Origin: an uncultured Christensenella sp.
GTDB lineage: Bacteria; Bacillota; Clostridia; Christensenellales; UBA1242
Direction: 5' to 3'
Length of the DNA stretch: 8,199 nt
Assembly (NCBI GenBank): GCA_905203645.1
Contig: CAJKWP010000050.1
Span: forward strand, 1-8,199
Below, piece by piece: positions 1 to 5,596 of this stretch; position 1 is the stretch's first letter, and the number at the start of each line of letters is the position of its first letter. The notes under the pieces were generated by a model. That model did not search any database. It had not been told where the DNA came from and was given only the letters and a program-made list of their open reading frames with translations. The position numbers and the translations under genes are program-made.

Positions 1-11
1 CAAAAATTATT

Positions 12-944
12 TTAAATAATATCTTTTGCTTTTCGCAATTTGTCGGTTTGTTCCAATTTTTTTGGTGTCAATACTGTGTTGTAATCAACATAAAAACTCA
101 TGCCTTGACTTGAAAAGAACATGACAAAATCAAATATCAAAAGTAGCATACTTGAAATTGGTAAAATAGCAAAAAGTGACATTATTCCAAAAAGATAAAA
201 CACGCAACACCACAAAAATGCCATGCAGAATGTTGTGGAAAGCACCCTGAAATACCTGCGTGAAACCGCCCTGAATCCTTTTGCAAATGCAGATGAAACT
301 GTGCATGGCAAAACAACCAAAGCGGGCAACCATCCGCACGAAAAACTATTTTTTAATCCAATGATAACCGAATATGAAATTACCATCAAAAATGGAACAA
401 CAATTATCCACACGTCACTGCTGGTCGCAAGCAAAACAAGTTGGTATTCACAAAATGTCAAAAGTGCAAAAAATGGCAATTCATACATCGTTTTTAGAAA
501 AGAAAATATGCAACTTTTGCCTATGGTTTTGACAAATGTTCCGATAAAACTTTTCTTTGCACGGCTGGACATACTTGCATACATCACTTCGCCAAGTGGC
601 AAGCAGCAAAGTGAAATCAAAAATGGAAATATCAACAAGCCGACAATCAATACATAAACAAAGCAGAACAGATTGATATTCAGAAGTGTTTGGAACAAAT
701 GTAAAAATTCCAAAATTGAGTTGTAAAGCAGATTGAACCAACTGCCCAAATTGGCAAAAGGAAAAATTGCAAATAATTGTTTGAGATATGTCCAAAGCCC
801 GCCAAAATCCAATTGAACAAAAGTATCAAAAAAAGGCAAAAGCAAAAGTGTACACAAAGCAAGTGCAACAAGTTTGTATGCTACCGACTTCCAAAACTGT
901 GCAAAATTTGAAAAAAACAATTTTAAAGAATTTAAAAACATCAT
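12..944 (-). CDS. Polytopic membrane protein of unknown function
   Basis: I do not recognise the family. The 310-residue product has about six hydrophobic segments, at roughly residues 21-41, 91-115, 156-173, 178-197, 234-255 and 256-278. It ends in a Lys-rich soluble tail (TPKK..., KLRKAK) that should be cytoplasmic by the positive-inside rule. It has many Phe, Leu and Cys residues, no signal peptidase site and no catalytic motif I can name. The open frame extends upstream to a TTG at 1061, but that part runs through the promoter and lacks a ribosome binding site, so I chose ATG at 944; a second ATG follows at 941. The gene lies downstream of recO on the same strand, 170 bases away, and appears to be transcribed separately from a promoter that almost touches its start codon. 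A transporter or membrane-organising role is possible, but nothing in the sequence decides it. Confidence 0.7.
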   Translation of the reverse strand: MMFLNSLKLFFSNFAQFWKSVAYKLVALALCTLLLLPFFDTFVQLDFGGLWTYLKQLFAIFPFANLGSWFNLLYNSILEFLHLFQTLLNINLFCFVYVLIVGLLIFPFLISLCCLPLGEVMYASMSSRAKKSFIGTFVKTIGKSCIFSFLKTMYELPFFALLTFCEYQLVLLATSSDVWIIVVPFLMVISYSVIIGLKNSFSCGWLPALVVLPCTVSSAFAKGFRAVSRRYFRVLSTTFCMAFLWCCVFYLFGIMSLFAILPISSMLLLIFDFVMFFSSQGMSFYVDYNTVLTPKKLEQTDKLRKAKDII

Positions 945-951
945 AAAAAAG

Positions 952-980
952 ATTATACTCCCGCATAAATAATAAAACAA
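952..980 (-). promoter_or_regulatory. Sigma-A-type promoter abutting the membrane-protein start
   Basis: Read on the minus strand there is TTGTTT (975-980), a 17-base spacer and a perfect TATAAT (952-957). Only seven bases separate TATAAT from ATG at 944, so the predicted transcript begins at or next to the start codon. A GGGAG lies in the spacer (958-962), but it is 13 bases from the ATG and would fall upstream of the transcript start, so it should not act as a ribosome binding site for this transcript. Confidence 0.6.
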
Positions 981-995
981 TTGTGTAAAACACAA
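981..995. promoter_or_regulatory. Perfect 6-3-6 inverted repeat next to the -35 box
   Basis: TTGTGT-AAA-ACACAA is a perfect palindrome with a 3-base centre. It lies directly upstream of the -35 hexamer of the promoter at 952-980. This is a typical place for a transcription factor to bind, but the bound protein is unknown and a short AT-rich palindrome can arise by chance. Confidence 0.3.
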
Positions 996-1091
996 ATTTT
1001 GTTTGAAATCTTTTGTATTGCAACCAAAGCACACGGCATTTGGATTGAACTTTAAAAACAACTATCACTGCAAGTATACACGCATTGATGC

Positions 1092-1109
1092 AAAATTGCA
1101 AGCAATTTT
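1092..1109 (-). terminator. Possible weak terminator after recO
   Basis: Six bases downstream of the recO stop the minus strand reads AAAATTGC-TT-GCAATTTT, a perfect 8-base inverted repeat ending in a T4 run. The stem is AT-rich and the loop very small, so termination would be weak. It supports separate transcription of the downstream membrane-protein gene, which has its own promoter. Confidence 0.3.
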
Positions 1110-1114
1110 TTCTT

Positions 1115-1804
1115 TTAGATCAAAACATTTGTATAGTTATTTAACAAAAGTTGCAATGTGTCAAGCAAAATTTGATTTGAAAATTTGATTGTGTTGAGTT
1201 TGTCATAATCTGTTTGTCCGATTATTTTGAGAACTTTGTTCATTCCATAAGTTACTTTTTGATTGTATTGATTTTTGCAAAAATTGCAGAGCACTTCCCC
1301 GCTTGAAAGGTTCAAATATCTTGTTTCATTGAGTATACTGCCACAATTTGAGCATTGTTCACTTTCAAAGCCGTATCCTTGATTGTAAAAAAGTCCCAGT
1401 AAAAATTTTGCATAGACCACATTTTTTTGAACATTGTTGTATGCCAAGTTTTTAAACGATTTCAAAAGGGCAACGAAAAGGTCAGGATTTGGTTCGTTTT
1501 CTTTCATAAGTGGTTTTGCAACACGCAAAATTTTGCTTGCTTCGTCAAAGCGGTCATAATCTTTTGTAAGGTCATAAAAACTGTCAATCAAGTATGCCGA
1601 AGTTACGACTGGAAATTTTGAAGGTGCAAAGACAAAATCTGCAAAGCAAAAACATTGTTTTGCAAATTTGAGTTTTGAAAATGGGCTGTTGACGCCCTTC
1701 AATTTTGCGCAAACCAAACCTTGTGGCGTAAAAATAGTGATGAGCTTGTCCCTGTCACCACTATCATAACTTTTTATTACAATTCCCTTTGTTTTTTCTT
1801 CCAA
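1115..1804 (-). CDS. recO: DNA repair protein RecO
   Basis: RecO works in the RecFOR pathway: it binds single-stranded DNA and SSB and, with RecR, loads RecA at gaps. The 229-residue product is near the usual family length. The N-terminal stretch (KGIVIKSYDSGDRDKLITIF, then GLVCAKLKGV) matches the RecO OB-fold start. A CxxC...CxxC zinc site follows at C151, C154, C173 and C176, placed as in other Bacillota RecO proteins, after a helical middle region with the usual GLFYNQGY segment. The start is a TTG at 1804, preceded by AGAGAG four bases upstream; this start lines up with the usual RecO N-terminus. The gene follows the 54-residue small gene by 17 bases and is probably co-transcribed with it. 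Confidence 0.93.
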   Translation of the reverse strand: MEEKTKGIVIKSYDSGDRDKLITIFTPQGLVCAKLKGVNSPFSKLKFAKQCFCFADFVFAPSKFPVVTSAYLIDSFYDLTKDYDRFDEASKILRVAKPLMKENEPNPDLFVALLKSFKNLAYNNVQKNVVYAKFLLGLFYNQGYGFESEQCSNCGSILNETRYLNLSSGEVLCNFCKNQYNQKVTYGMNKVLKIIGQTDYDKLNTIKFSNQILLDTLQLLLNNYTNVLI

Positions 1805-1821
1805 TGTTCTCTCTTTGTATT

Positions 1822-1986
1822 TTACATTTCCATGCCAGCGTCATCTTGTTGTTTGTCCAAGGTGTCAGCATGTTCGATATTTATCATAAGTGAAATAAGT
1901 CCAAGTGGGGTTTTGATATTGTTTTTTGCATCAAATTTGAACTTTTTCCATATTTTTTCACTCATTGAGCCTTGCCATTCATTCAT
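1822..1986 (-). CDS. Small hypothetical protein upstream of recO (54 aa)
   Basis: A short frame begins with ATG at 1986 (MNEWQGSMSEKIW...) and ends at a TAA at 1822-1824, 17 bases before recO. It is supported by a good purine-rich ribosome binding site (AAAGGGG, seven bases before the ATG) and a sigma-A-like promoter at a normal distance. The product has a basic N-terminal half with aromatic residues (KIWKKFKF), a short hydrophobic stretch (LGLISLMINI, residues 28-37) and an acidic, Gln/Asp-rich tail. I cannot assign a family. In many Bacillota a tiny gene, yqzL, occupies this place before recO, so a positional equivalent is possible, but I see no clear sequence match. An internal ATG at residue 8 is an alternative start. 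Confidence 0.6.
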   Translation of the reverse strand: MNEWQGSMSEKIWKKFKFDAKNNIKTPLGLISLMINIEHADTLDKQQDDAGMEM

Positions 1987-1993
1987 CTTCCCA

Positions 1994-2000
1994 CCCCTTT
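1994..2000 (-). promoter_or_regulatory. Ribosome binding site of the 54-aa gene
   Basis: AAAGGGG on the minus strand ends seven bases before the ATG at 1986. It is the main reason for choosing this start over the internal ATG at residue 8, and it argues that the short frame is translated. Confidence 0.55.
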
Positions 2001-2020
2001 TGTACTTTATTTGTAATTTA

Positions 2021-2049
2021 AGTATACTATATTATATGCAATTATTCAA
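2021..2049 (-). promoter_or_regulatory. Sigma-A-type promoter for the small gene and recO
   Basis: The minus strand carries TTGAAT (2044-2049), a 17-base spacer and TATACT (2021-2026). A TATAAT also lies within the spacer. The expected transcript start is near 2014, giving a leader of about 28 bases that contains the ribosome binding site at 1994-2000. The promoter starts just after the rimI stop, where I see no convincing terminator, so read-through from the upstream operon may add to it. Confidence 0.55.
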
Positions 2050-2066
2050 GAAAATTCTAACAAATT

Positions 2067-2501
2067 TTAATTTTCCAGATTCAAAATCATTTCAAAACAA
2101 TCATCAGTGCCATAGTAGTTTTTTCGCACGCGATTTGTTTGAAATCCAAAACTTTGATAAAGATTGATTGCACAAATATTTTTTGTATTCACTTCCAAAA
2201 AAACTTTGCTTATGGCATTATCTTCGCAGAAATCAAGCACTTGTTGAACAAGCAATTTTGCATATCCATGTCCTTGAAAACTTTTTGCGATGCCAAGATC
2301 CAATATTTCAAGAGTATCGAAACTGACCGATGTAAATATAAACCCGATAACGTCGTTTTGATTTGTCAAAACAAAATTGGCTGAGTTTGATTTTGAAAGT
2401 TCTTGTTCAAATTGTTTTTCTGTCCAGCCGTTTTCAAAGATGGCTTTTGAAAGTGCTATAACCTGTGCCAAGTGTTTTTTTTCAAACTTTTCAATTTTCA
2501 T
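2067..2501 (-). CDS. rimI: Ribosomal protein S18-alanine N-acetyltransferase RimI (GNAT)
   Basis: RimI transfers acetyl from acetyl-CoA to the N-terminal Ala of ribosomal protein S18. The 144-residue product matches the family length. It shows the GNAT acetyl-CoA loop Q76-G-H-G-Y-A81 after the beta-strand LEILDLGI, then FLEVNTKNICAINLYQSFGF (residues 101-120) and RKNYY near the end, all typical of RimI. Glu103 and Tyr115 stand where the proposed catalytic base and acid of enterobacterial RimI lie. The ATG at 2501 is chosen because it gives the standard MKIEKF-type start. The open frame continues upstream, but that part overlaps tsaB. The gene begins inside the last codons of tsaB (11-base overlap) and has only a weak GGA upstream, so translation is probably coupled. 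The tsaE-tsaB-rimI order is common in Bacillota. Confidence 0.92.
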   Translation of the reverse strand: MKIEKFEKKHLAQVIALSKAIFENGWTEKQFEQELSKSNSANFVLTNQNDVIGFIFTSVSFDTLEILDLGIAKSFQGHGYAKLLVQQVLDFCEDNAISKVFLEVNTKNICAINLYQSFGFQTNRVRKNYYGTDDCFEMILNLEN

Positions 2502-3111
2502 TTTTTTTGTCCAGTTGTTCTTCTGCCTGAGATTTGCGGATATAAAGTGGTTGCAAAAATTCTGTAAAGTCGTTTTGATTTGCTTTTTGCAATGCAAGTG
2601 AGCAAAGTGCATCTGGTGAAAATTCAAAGTACTTGTCACAAAATGCCAAATCTTCGGATTTGAGTCCGTATTTTATTACATCTTCTATTTCTTCTTTTTG
2701 CAAAAGTAAAAAATCACTTTGTGGGACTTTTTTCAAAAAGTACTGAACAAAATATCTTCCACCCAAAGCATTAAAAATTATCGCATATTTTTTTTCGGGC
2801 AAGGATTGAATGCAATTTGATGCAAGTTCAAAACTGTTGACAGAAACAAGATTGAGTTTTGGATTTGCCGTTTTGAAGCCTTCTGCGATTGCACAAGAAA
2901 TCCTTATGCCAGTAAATGAACCCGTGCCAACGACAACTGCCATTGCGTCAAGGTCTTTTATTTTTGTTCCACCAAGCATTTTGTCAATTTGTGACATAAC
3001 AACTTCACTGTGTTTGCAGTTGCTGTCAATTTGCTCTGTGATTATGTTTTGCTCGTTTGCAAATGCCAAATCGGCTTGCATAAAAGCGGTGTTAATTGCC
3101 AAAAGTTTCAT
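2491..3111 (-). CDS. tsaB: tRNA t6A37 threonylcarbamoyltransferase subunit TsaB
   Basis: TsaB (YeaZ) is the inactive ASKHA paralogue that dimerises with TsaD and, with TsaE, makes N6-threonylcarbamoyladenosine at position 37 of ANN-decoding tRNAs. The 206-residue product opens with MKLLAINTA (usually ILAIDTS), carries KHSE at 33-36 (usually RHSE) and the hallmark VGTGSFTGIRISCAIAEG at 61-78, where the family normally has GPGSFTGLR. The C-terminal LQPLYIRKSQAEE is also typical of TsaB. It is slightly shorter than most family members. The ATG at 3111 is preceded by AGGAG six bases upstream, and this site overlaps the tsaE stop codon. The partner gene tsaD is not in this window. Confidence 0.93.
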   Translation of the reverse strand: MKLLAINTAFMQADLAFANEQNIITEQIDSNCKHSEVVMSQIDKMLGGTKIKDLDAMAVVVGTGSFTGIRISCAIAEGFKTANPKLNLVSVNSFELASNCIQSLPEKKYAIIFNALGGRYFVQYFLKKVPQSDFLLLQKEEIEDVIKYGLKSEDLAFCDKYFEFSPDALCSLALQKANQNDFTEFLQPLYIRKSQAEEQLDKKNEN

Positions 3112-3120
3112 AATTTTCTC

Positions 3121-3564
3121 CTATTTTTCAATACTGGAAACAACAAATTCACGCACGTCATCTCCAAGTTTTTTGATTGTAATTTGCAAATATTTGTTTG
3201 GAAGCAGTTGTGGAGTGTTTTCTGCCCACTCAACCAAAGTCAAACCTTTGAGTGTTCCAAGGTCAAAATATTCTTCAAATCCCAAATTTTCGGTTTCAGA
3301 CGGATCTTCAATTCGATACATATCAAAGTGATAAATTGGAAATGCAGAGTTGTATTCGTTCAAAATCGTAAACGTTGGACTTGTTACATTTTCGGTTACG
3401 CCAAGTGCTTTCAAAAGTCCCTGAGTGAAAGTTGTTTTGCCTGCTCCAAGGTCACCAACCAAATTGATTACCATTGGTGGCGTGACAATCTTTGCAAAAC
3501 TTTTTGCAAATGCAAATGTTTCTTCACTGCTTTTTGTAGTTACACAAATCAATTTTTTTTCCAT
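3121..3564 (-). CDS. tsaE: tRNA t6A biosynthesis ATPase TsaE
   Basis: TsaE is the P-loop ATPase that resets the TsaB-TsaD complex during t6A synthesis. The 147-residue product has the Walker A motif GDLGAGKTT at 37-45, then TSPTFTILNEY (61-71), HFDMYRI with Asp81, and VEWAEN with Glu112, all diagnostic of the family. The frame is open to a GTG at 3579, but the ATG at 3564 is better: GGGAG lies eight bases upstream and the ATG overlaps the pdp stop as TAATG. Those points imply termination-reinitiation coupling with pdp. tsaB follows after nine bases. Confidence 0.94.
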   Translation of the reverse strand: MEKKLICVTTKSSEETFAFAKSFAKIVTPPMVINLVGDLGAGKTTFTQGLLKALGVTENVTSPTFTILNEYNSAFPIYHFDMYRIEDPSETENLGFEEYFDLGTLKGLTLVEWAENTPQLLPNKYLQITIKKLGDDVREFVVSSIEK

Positions 3565-4769
3565 TATTCTATCTCCCACAAAGATTCAAGTTGTGTTTTC
3601 AAGTTTTCATCAAAATTACCGAATACTTTTGCCAAGCATTCGCCTTTTTCAACTTTTTGACCAATTCGTTTGGTTATACATGCACCATTGTTTTTGTAGT
3701 TGTGGAACAATGTGCCAAGTTGTCTTGTTTTTATGCCTTTGACAGTTCCACTTTGATTTGACAGCACACACCAACATGGCAATGTTTTTATGTCAACTAA
3801 CTTTGGAATTTTGCCACCTTGGGCGGTGATAATTTCTTGCAATTTGTCATATGCTTTTCCGTCTTTCAAAAAGTCATAGCACTTTTGTCTGCACTCTTCT
3901 TTTGTCAAACCAACAACGTCACAAAGGGCACAAACAAGTTCAACTGAATGTTTTATCAAATCGTTATCTTCAAAATGCGAAAGCAACCAACAAACTTCCA
4001 TAACTTCATAATAATCACCGATTGCGTTGCCGAGTGGTTGGTTCATATCGCCCAAAACAAACTTTGTGTTTCTGCCGTGGCTTTCACCGATGTTTTGCAT
4101 CAACTTTGCAAGAACAACAGATTGATTTTGATCGCAAATCAATGCGCCATCACCAAATTTTACGTCCAAAACGATATTTTTTGCACCAAGTGCCAACTTT
4201 TTGCTCATTATTGAACTTGCAATAAGTGGAATACTCATAACAGCACCAATTTTGTCACGCAAAGCATACAATTTTTTGTCTATTGGTGCAAGAGTTGAGG
4301 TTTGACAGCAAAAACAGCCACCGTGTTTTTTTGCAATTTGTTTTGCTTGCGCGCTATCCAAACTTATATTTATGCCTTCAAACACCTTCATTTTGTCAGC
4401 AGTTCCGCCTGTGTGTCCAAGTGCGCCACCGCTCATTTTCAAACTGCAAAATCCCAAAAGTGCAAAAAGTGGAACTACAATGAGTGTCGTACTGTCACTT
4501 ACCCCGCCTGTTGAATGTTTGTCAACCGAATTTTGTACATCGGACATATCAATCATTTCGCCTTGTTCAAGCATGACTGTTGTCAAATCAACCGTTTGTT
4601 TTTCTGTCAGTCCATTTCTGTAAATCCAAAGCAAAAATTTTGACATAAATTCTTGGTCAACAGTTCCATTGCAATAGCCCAAAACAACAAATTCAAGGTT
4701 TTCTTTGGAAAAATTTTGATTTGCCAATATTTCGTCTACCCTTTTGTTGTTTTGTAAGTTTGATTTCAT
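3564..4769 (-). CDS. pdp: Pyrimidine-nucleoside (thymidine) phosphorylase, divergent
   Basis: The enzyme splits uridine, thymidine or deoxyuridine with phosphate into base and (deoxy)ribose-1-phosphate for salvage. At 401 residues it is shorter than the usual 430-440. Core residues are present: K84 and S86 in VDKHSTGGV, S113 and T123 for phosphate, and Y168, R171, S186 and K190 for the base, in LYALRD and SIPLIASSIMSKK. These numbers coincide with the E. coli enzyme as I recall it. The signature segment at 113-128 reads SGGALGHTGGTADKMK, where the family has SGRGLGHTGGTxDKLE, so the conserved Arg and Glu are replaced. The C-terminal region where LGAGR normally stands is shortened (HNYKNNGACITKRIGQKV). 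About 15 Cys occur. It heads the operon with tsaE, tsaB and rimI. ATG 4769 has no ribosome binding site; a promoter lies directly upstream. Confidence 0.9.
   Translation of the reverse strand: MKSNLQNNKRVDEILANQNFSKENLEFVVLGYCNGTVDQEFMSKFLLWIYRNGLTEKQTVDLTTVMLEQGEMIDMSDVQNSVDKHSTGGVSDSTTLIVVPLFALLGFCSLKMSGGALGHTGGTADKMKVFEGINISLDSAQAKQIAKKHGGCFCCQTSTLAPIDKKLYALRDKIGAVMSIPLIASSIMSKKLALGAKNIVLDVKFGDGALICDQNQSVVLAKLMQNIGESHGRNTKFVLGDMNQPLGNAIGDYYEVMEVCWLLSHFEDNDLIKHSVELVCALCDVVGLTKEECRQKCYDFLKDGKAYDKLQEIITAQGGKIPKLVDIKTLPCWCVLSNQSGTVKGIKTRQLGTLFHNYKNNGACITKRIGQKVEKGECLAKVFGNFDENLKTQLESLWEIE
3573..3577 (-). promoter_or_regulatory. Ribosome binding site of tsaE inside pdp
   Basis: GGGAG lies within the last codons of pdp, eight bases before ATG 3564. 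It selects that ATG over the GTG at 3579, which it would nearly overlap. Confidence 0.6.
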
Positions 4770-4775
4770 ATTTTA

Positions 4776-4804
4776 AGTTTAGCACACAAAAAAAATCTTG
4801 TCAT
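4776..4804 (-). promoter_or_regulatory. Extended -10 promoter abutting the pdp start
   Basis: The minus strand has ATGACA (4799-4804), a 17-base spacer ending in TGC, and TAAACT (4776-4781). TGC before the hexamer forms an extended -10 element. Only six bases (4770-4775) separate it from ATG 4769, so transcription should begin at about the A of the ATG. No Shine-Dalgarno sequence is present, which fits a leaderless transcript. Confidence 0.55.
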
Positions 4805-4917
4805 CTTTTGAATGGCAAAATATCCAACAAAATACAAAATATCAAGTGCGTCAGAATTTTCATATACTGAACTGACAAAACAAAAATAATCTTTGTCAAT
4901 GTTTAAAAAATTGAAAA

Positions 4918-4922
4918 AAGGA
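4918..4922 (+). promoter_or_regulatory. Ribosome binding site of the Cys/Pro-rich protein gene
   Basis: AAGGA lies six bases before ATG 4929. The in-frame candidates further upstream, TTG 4893 and ATG 4899, have no such site, so this decides the start. I found no convincing sigma-A promoter between 4805 and 4917. TATACT at 4863-4868 is a -10-like hexamer, but the expected -35 position is poor. Confidence 0.55.
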
Positions 4923-4928
4923 ACAGCA

Positions 4929-5552
4929 ATGTCAAAAGTATACGAATTTTACGATCCATTCAAAAATCCAAAAGTCAGCGTGCAAAACGAGCAAAACAGT
5001 ATTTTGCCACCACAAAAGTGGAATACATCACAAAATGATGCTTTGGCACAAAGAGTAAGAAGTATGCCATCAAGCATTACGCCCAATTATAACTTGTACA
5101 GACGTGGCAATTTTGGTCAAAATGGTGCTGTCGTTGACATGGCAACATCAAAAAATAACGTTTTCAAGGCAACATATCCACAAAACAATTTTGAATTTGA
5201 GCCATGGGAACCTTTTGATCAGTGTCAACAACCATGCCATAAACCACCGCTTTGCGACCGCCCAAGTCCACCATTTTACGATTGCAGAAAGCCGTGTCCA
5301 AGACCACCCAAGCCAAGATTATGTCCAAGATGCGGATTGCCAAAAAATATGTGCAGGTGTTTTCCACAAAAGTTTGACCATTGCTTCCCAAATTTTGTTT
5401 GCTTTCCTGTTTCGCCCTTTCCACCTTGCGCACCGTTTGACAACAATTTGCAATTTGGCATAAATTTTTCAAGCATTTCAATGCCACAATATGACAATTT
5501 TCAAAGTCAAAAGTCATTCATGTTTTGGCTTGGCAAAAATTGTTATTGTTAA
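4929..5552 (+). CDS. Cys/Pro-rich protein with CxxCGLPxxxCxC motif, function unknown
   Basis: This 207-residue protein is not one I recognise. Residues 1-98 contain no Cys and are rich in Asn, Gln and Ser. From residue 99 on there are 14 Cys, many next to Pro (QPCHKPPLC, RKPCPRPPKP). At 132-144 sits CPRCGLPKNMCRC, a compact four-Cys cluster with the spacing C-x2-C-x6-C-x-C that should bind zinc; similar CxxCGLPxxxCxC knuckles occur at the N-terminus of archaeal eIF1/SUI1 and, more loosely, in DTW-domain tRNA-modifying enzymes. The rest of those families is absent here. It ends in CYC. There is no signal peptide or membrane segment. It is transcribed divergently from pdp and ends at a strong bidirectional terminator, so it appears to be a single-gene unit. 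A spore-coat or other cross-linked structural role would fit the composition but is only a guess. Confidence 0.7.
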   Translation: MSKVYEFYDPFKNPKVSVQNEQNSILPPQKWNTSQNDALAQRVRSMPSSITPNYNLYRRGNFGQNGAVVDMATSKNNVFKATYPQNNFEFEPWEPFDQCQQPCHKPPLCDRPSPPFYDCRKPCPRPPKPRLCPRCGLPKNMCRCFPQKFDHCFPNFVCFPVSPFPPCAPFDNNLQFGINFSSISMPQYDNFQSQKSFMFWLGKNCYC

Positions 5553-5553
5553 A

Positions 5554-5585
5554 AAAAATTGTACAGATCTCTCTGTACAATTTTT
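5554..5585. terminator. Symmetric bidirectional intrinsic terminator
   Basis: AAAAATTGTACAG and CTGTACAATTTTT form a perfect 13-base stem around a 6-base loop (ATCTCT). Because the stem is flanked by A on one side and T on the other, it can end transcription in both directions. It begins one base after the plus-strand stop and lies 12 bases beyond the stop of the convergent LRR gene, so it serves both. Confidence 0.85.
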
Positions 5586-5596
5586 CTTTGTGTTTG

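Noticed and set aside
223..657. Plus-strand open frame of 144 codons
   Set aside because: It lies antisense to the membrane-protein gene, has no ribosome binding site or family features, and its codon pattern mirrors the real gene.
945..1061. N-terminal extension of the membrane protein to TTG 1061
   Set aside because: It covers the -10, -35 and palindrome, has no ribosome binding site and adds a Cys/Phe-rich stretch unlike a natural N-terminus.
2502..2639. N-terminal extension of RimI
   Set aside because: It lies wholly within tsaB, and RimI proteins begin at the equivalent of ATG 2501.
2810..3660. Overlapping plus-strand open frames (173 and 216 codons)
   Set aside because: They are antisense to tsaB and tsaE, both of which have diagnostic motifs. 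The translated products are low-quality Cys/Phe/Ser-rich text.
4861..4870. CATATACTGA as a SigK/SigE-type sporulation promoter for the Cys-rich gene
   Set aside because: The -10 resembles those consensuses, but no -35 element occurs at a suitable distance, so it would be wishful.
4770..4928. A small RNA or riboswitch in the divergent intergenic region
   Set aside because: I saw only the pdp promoter, the ribosome binding site for 4929 and AT-rich sequence. There is no stable hairpin set and, on the pdp side, no leader at all.
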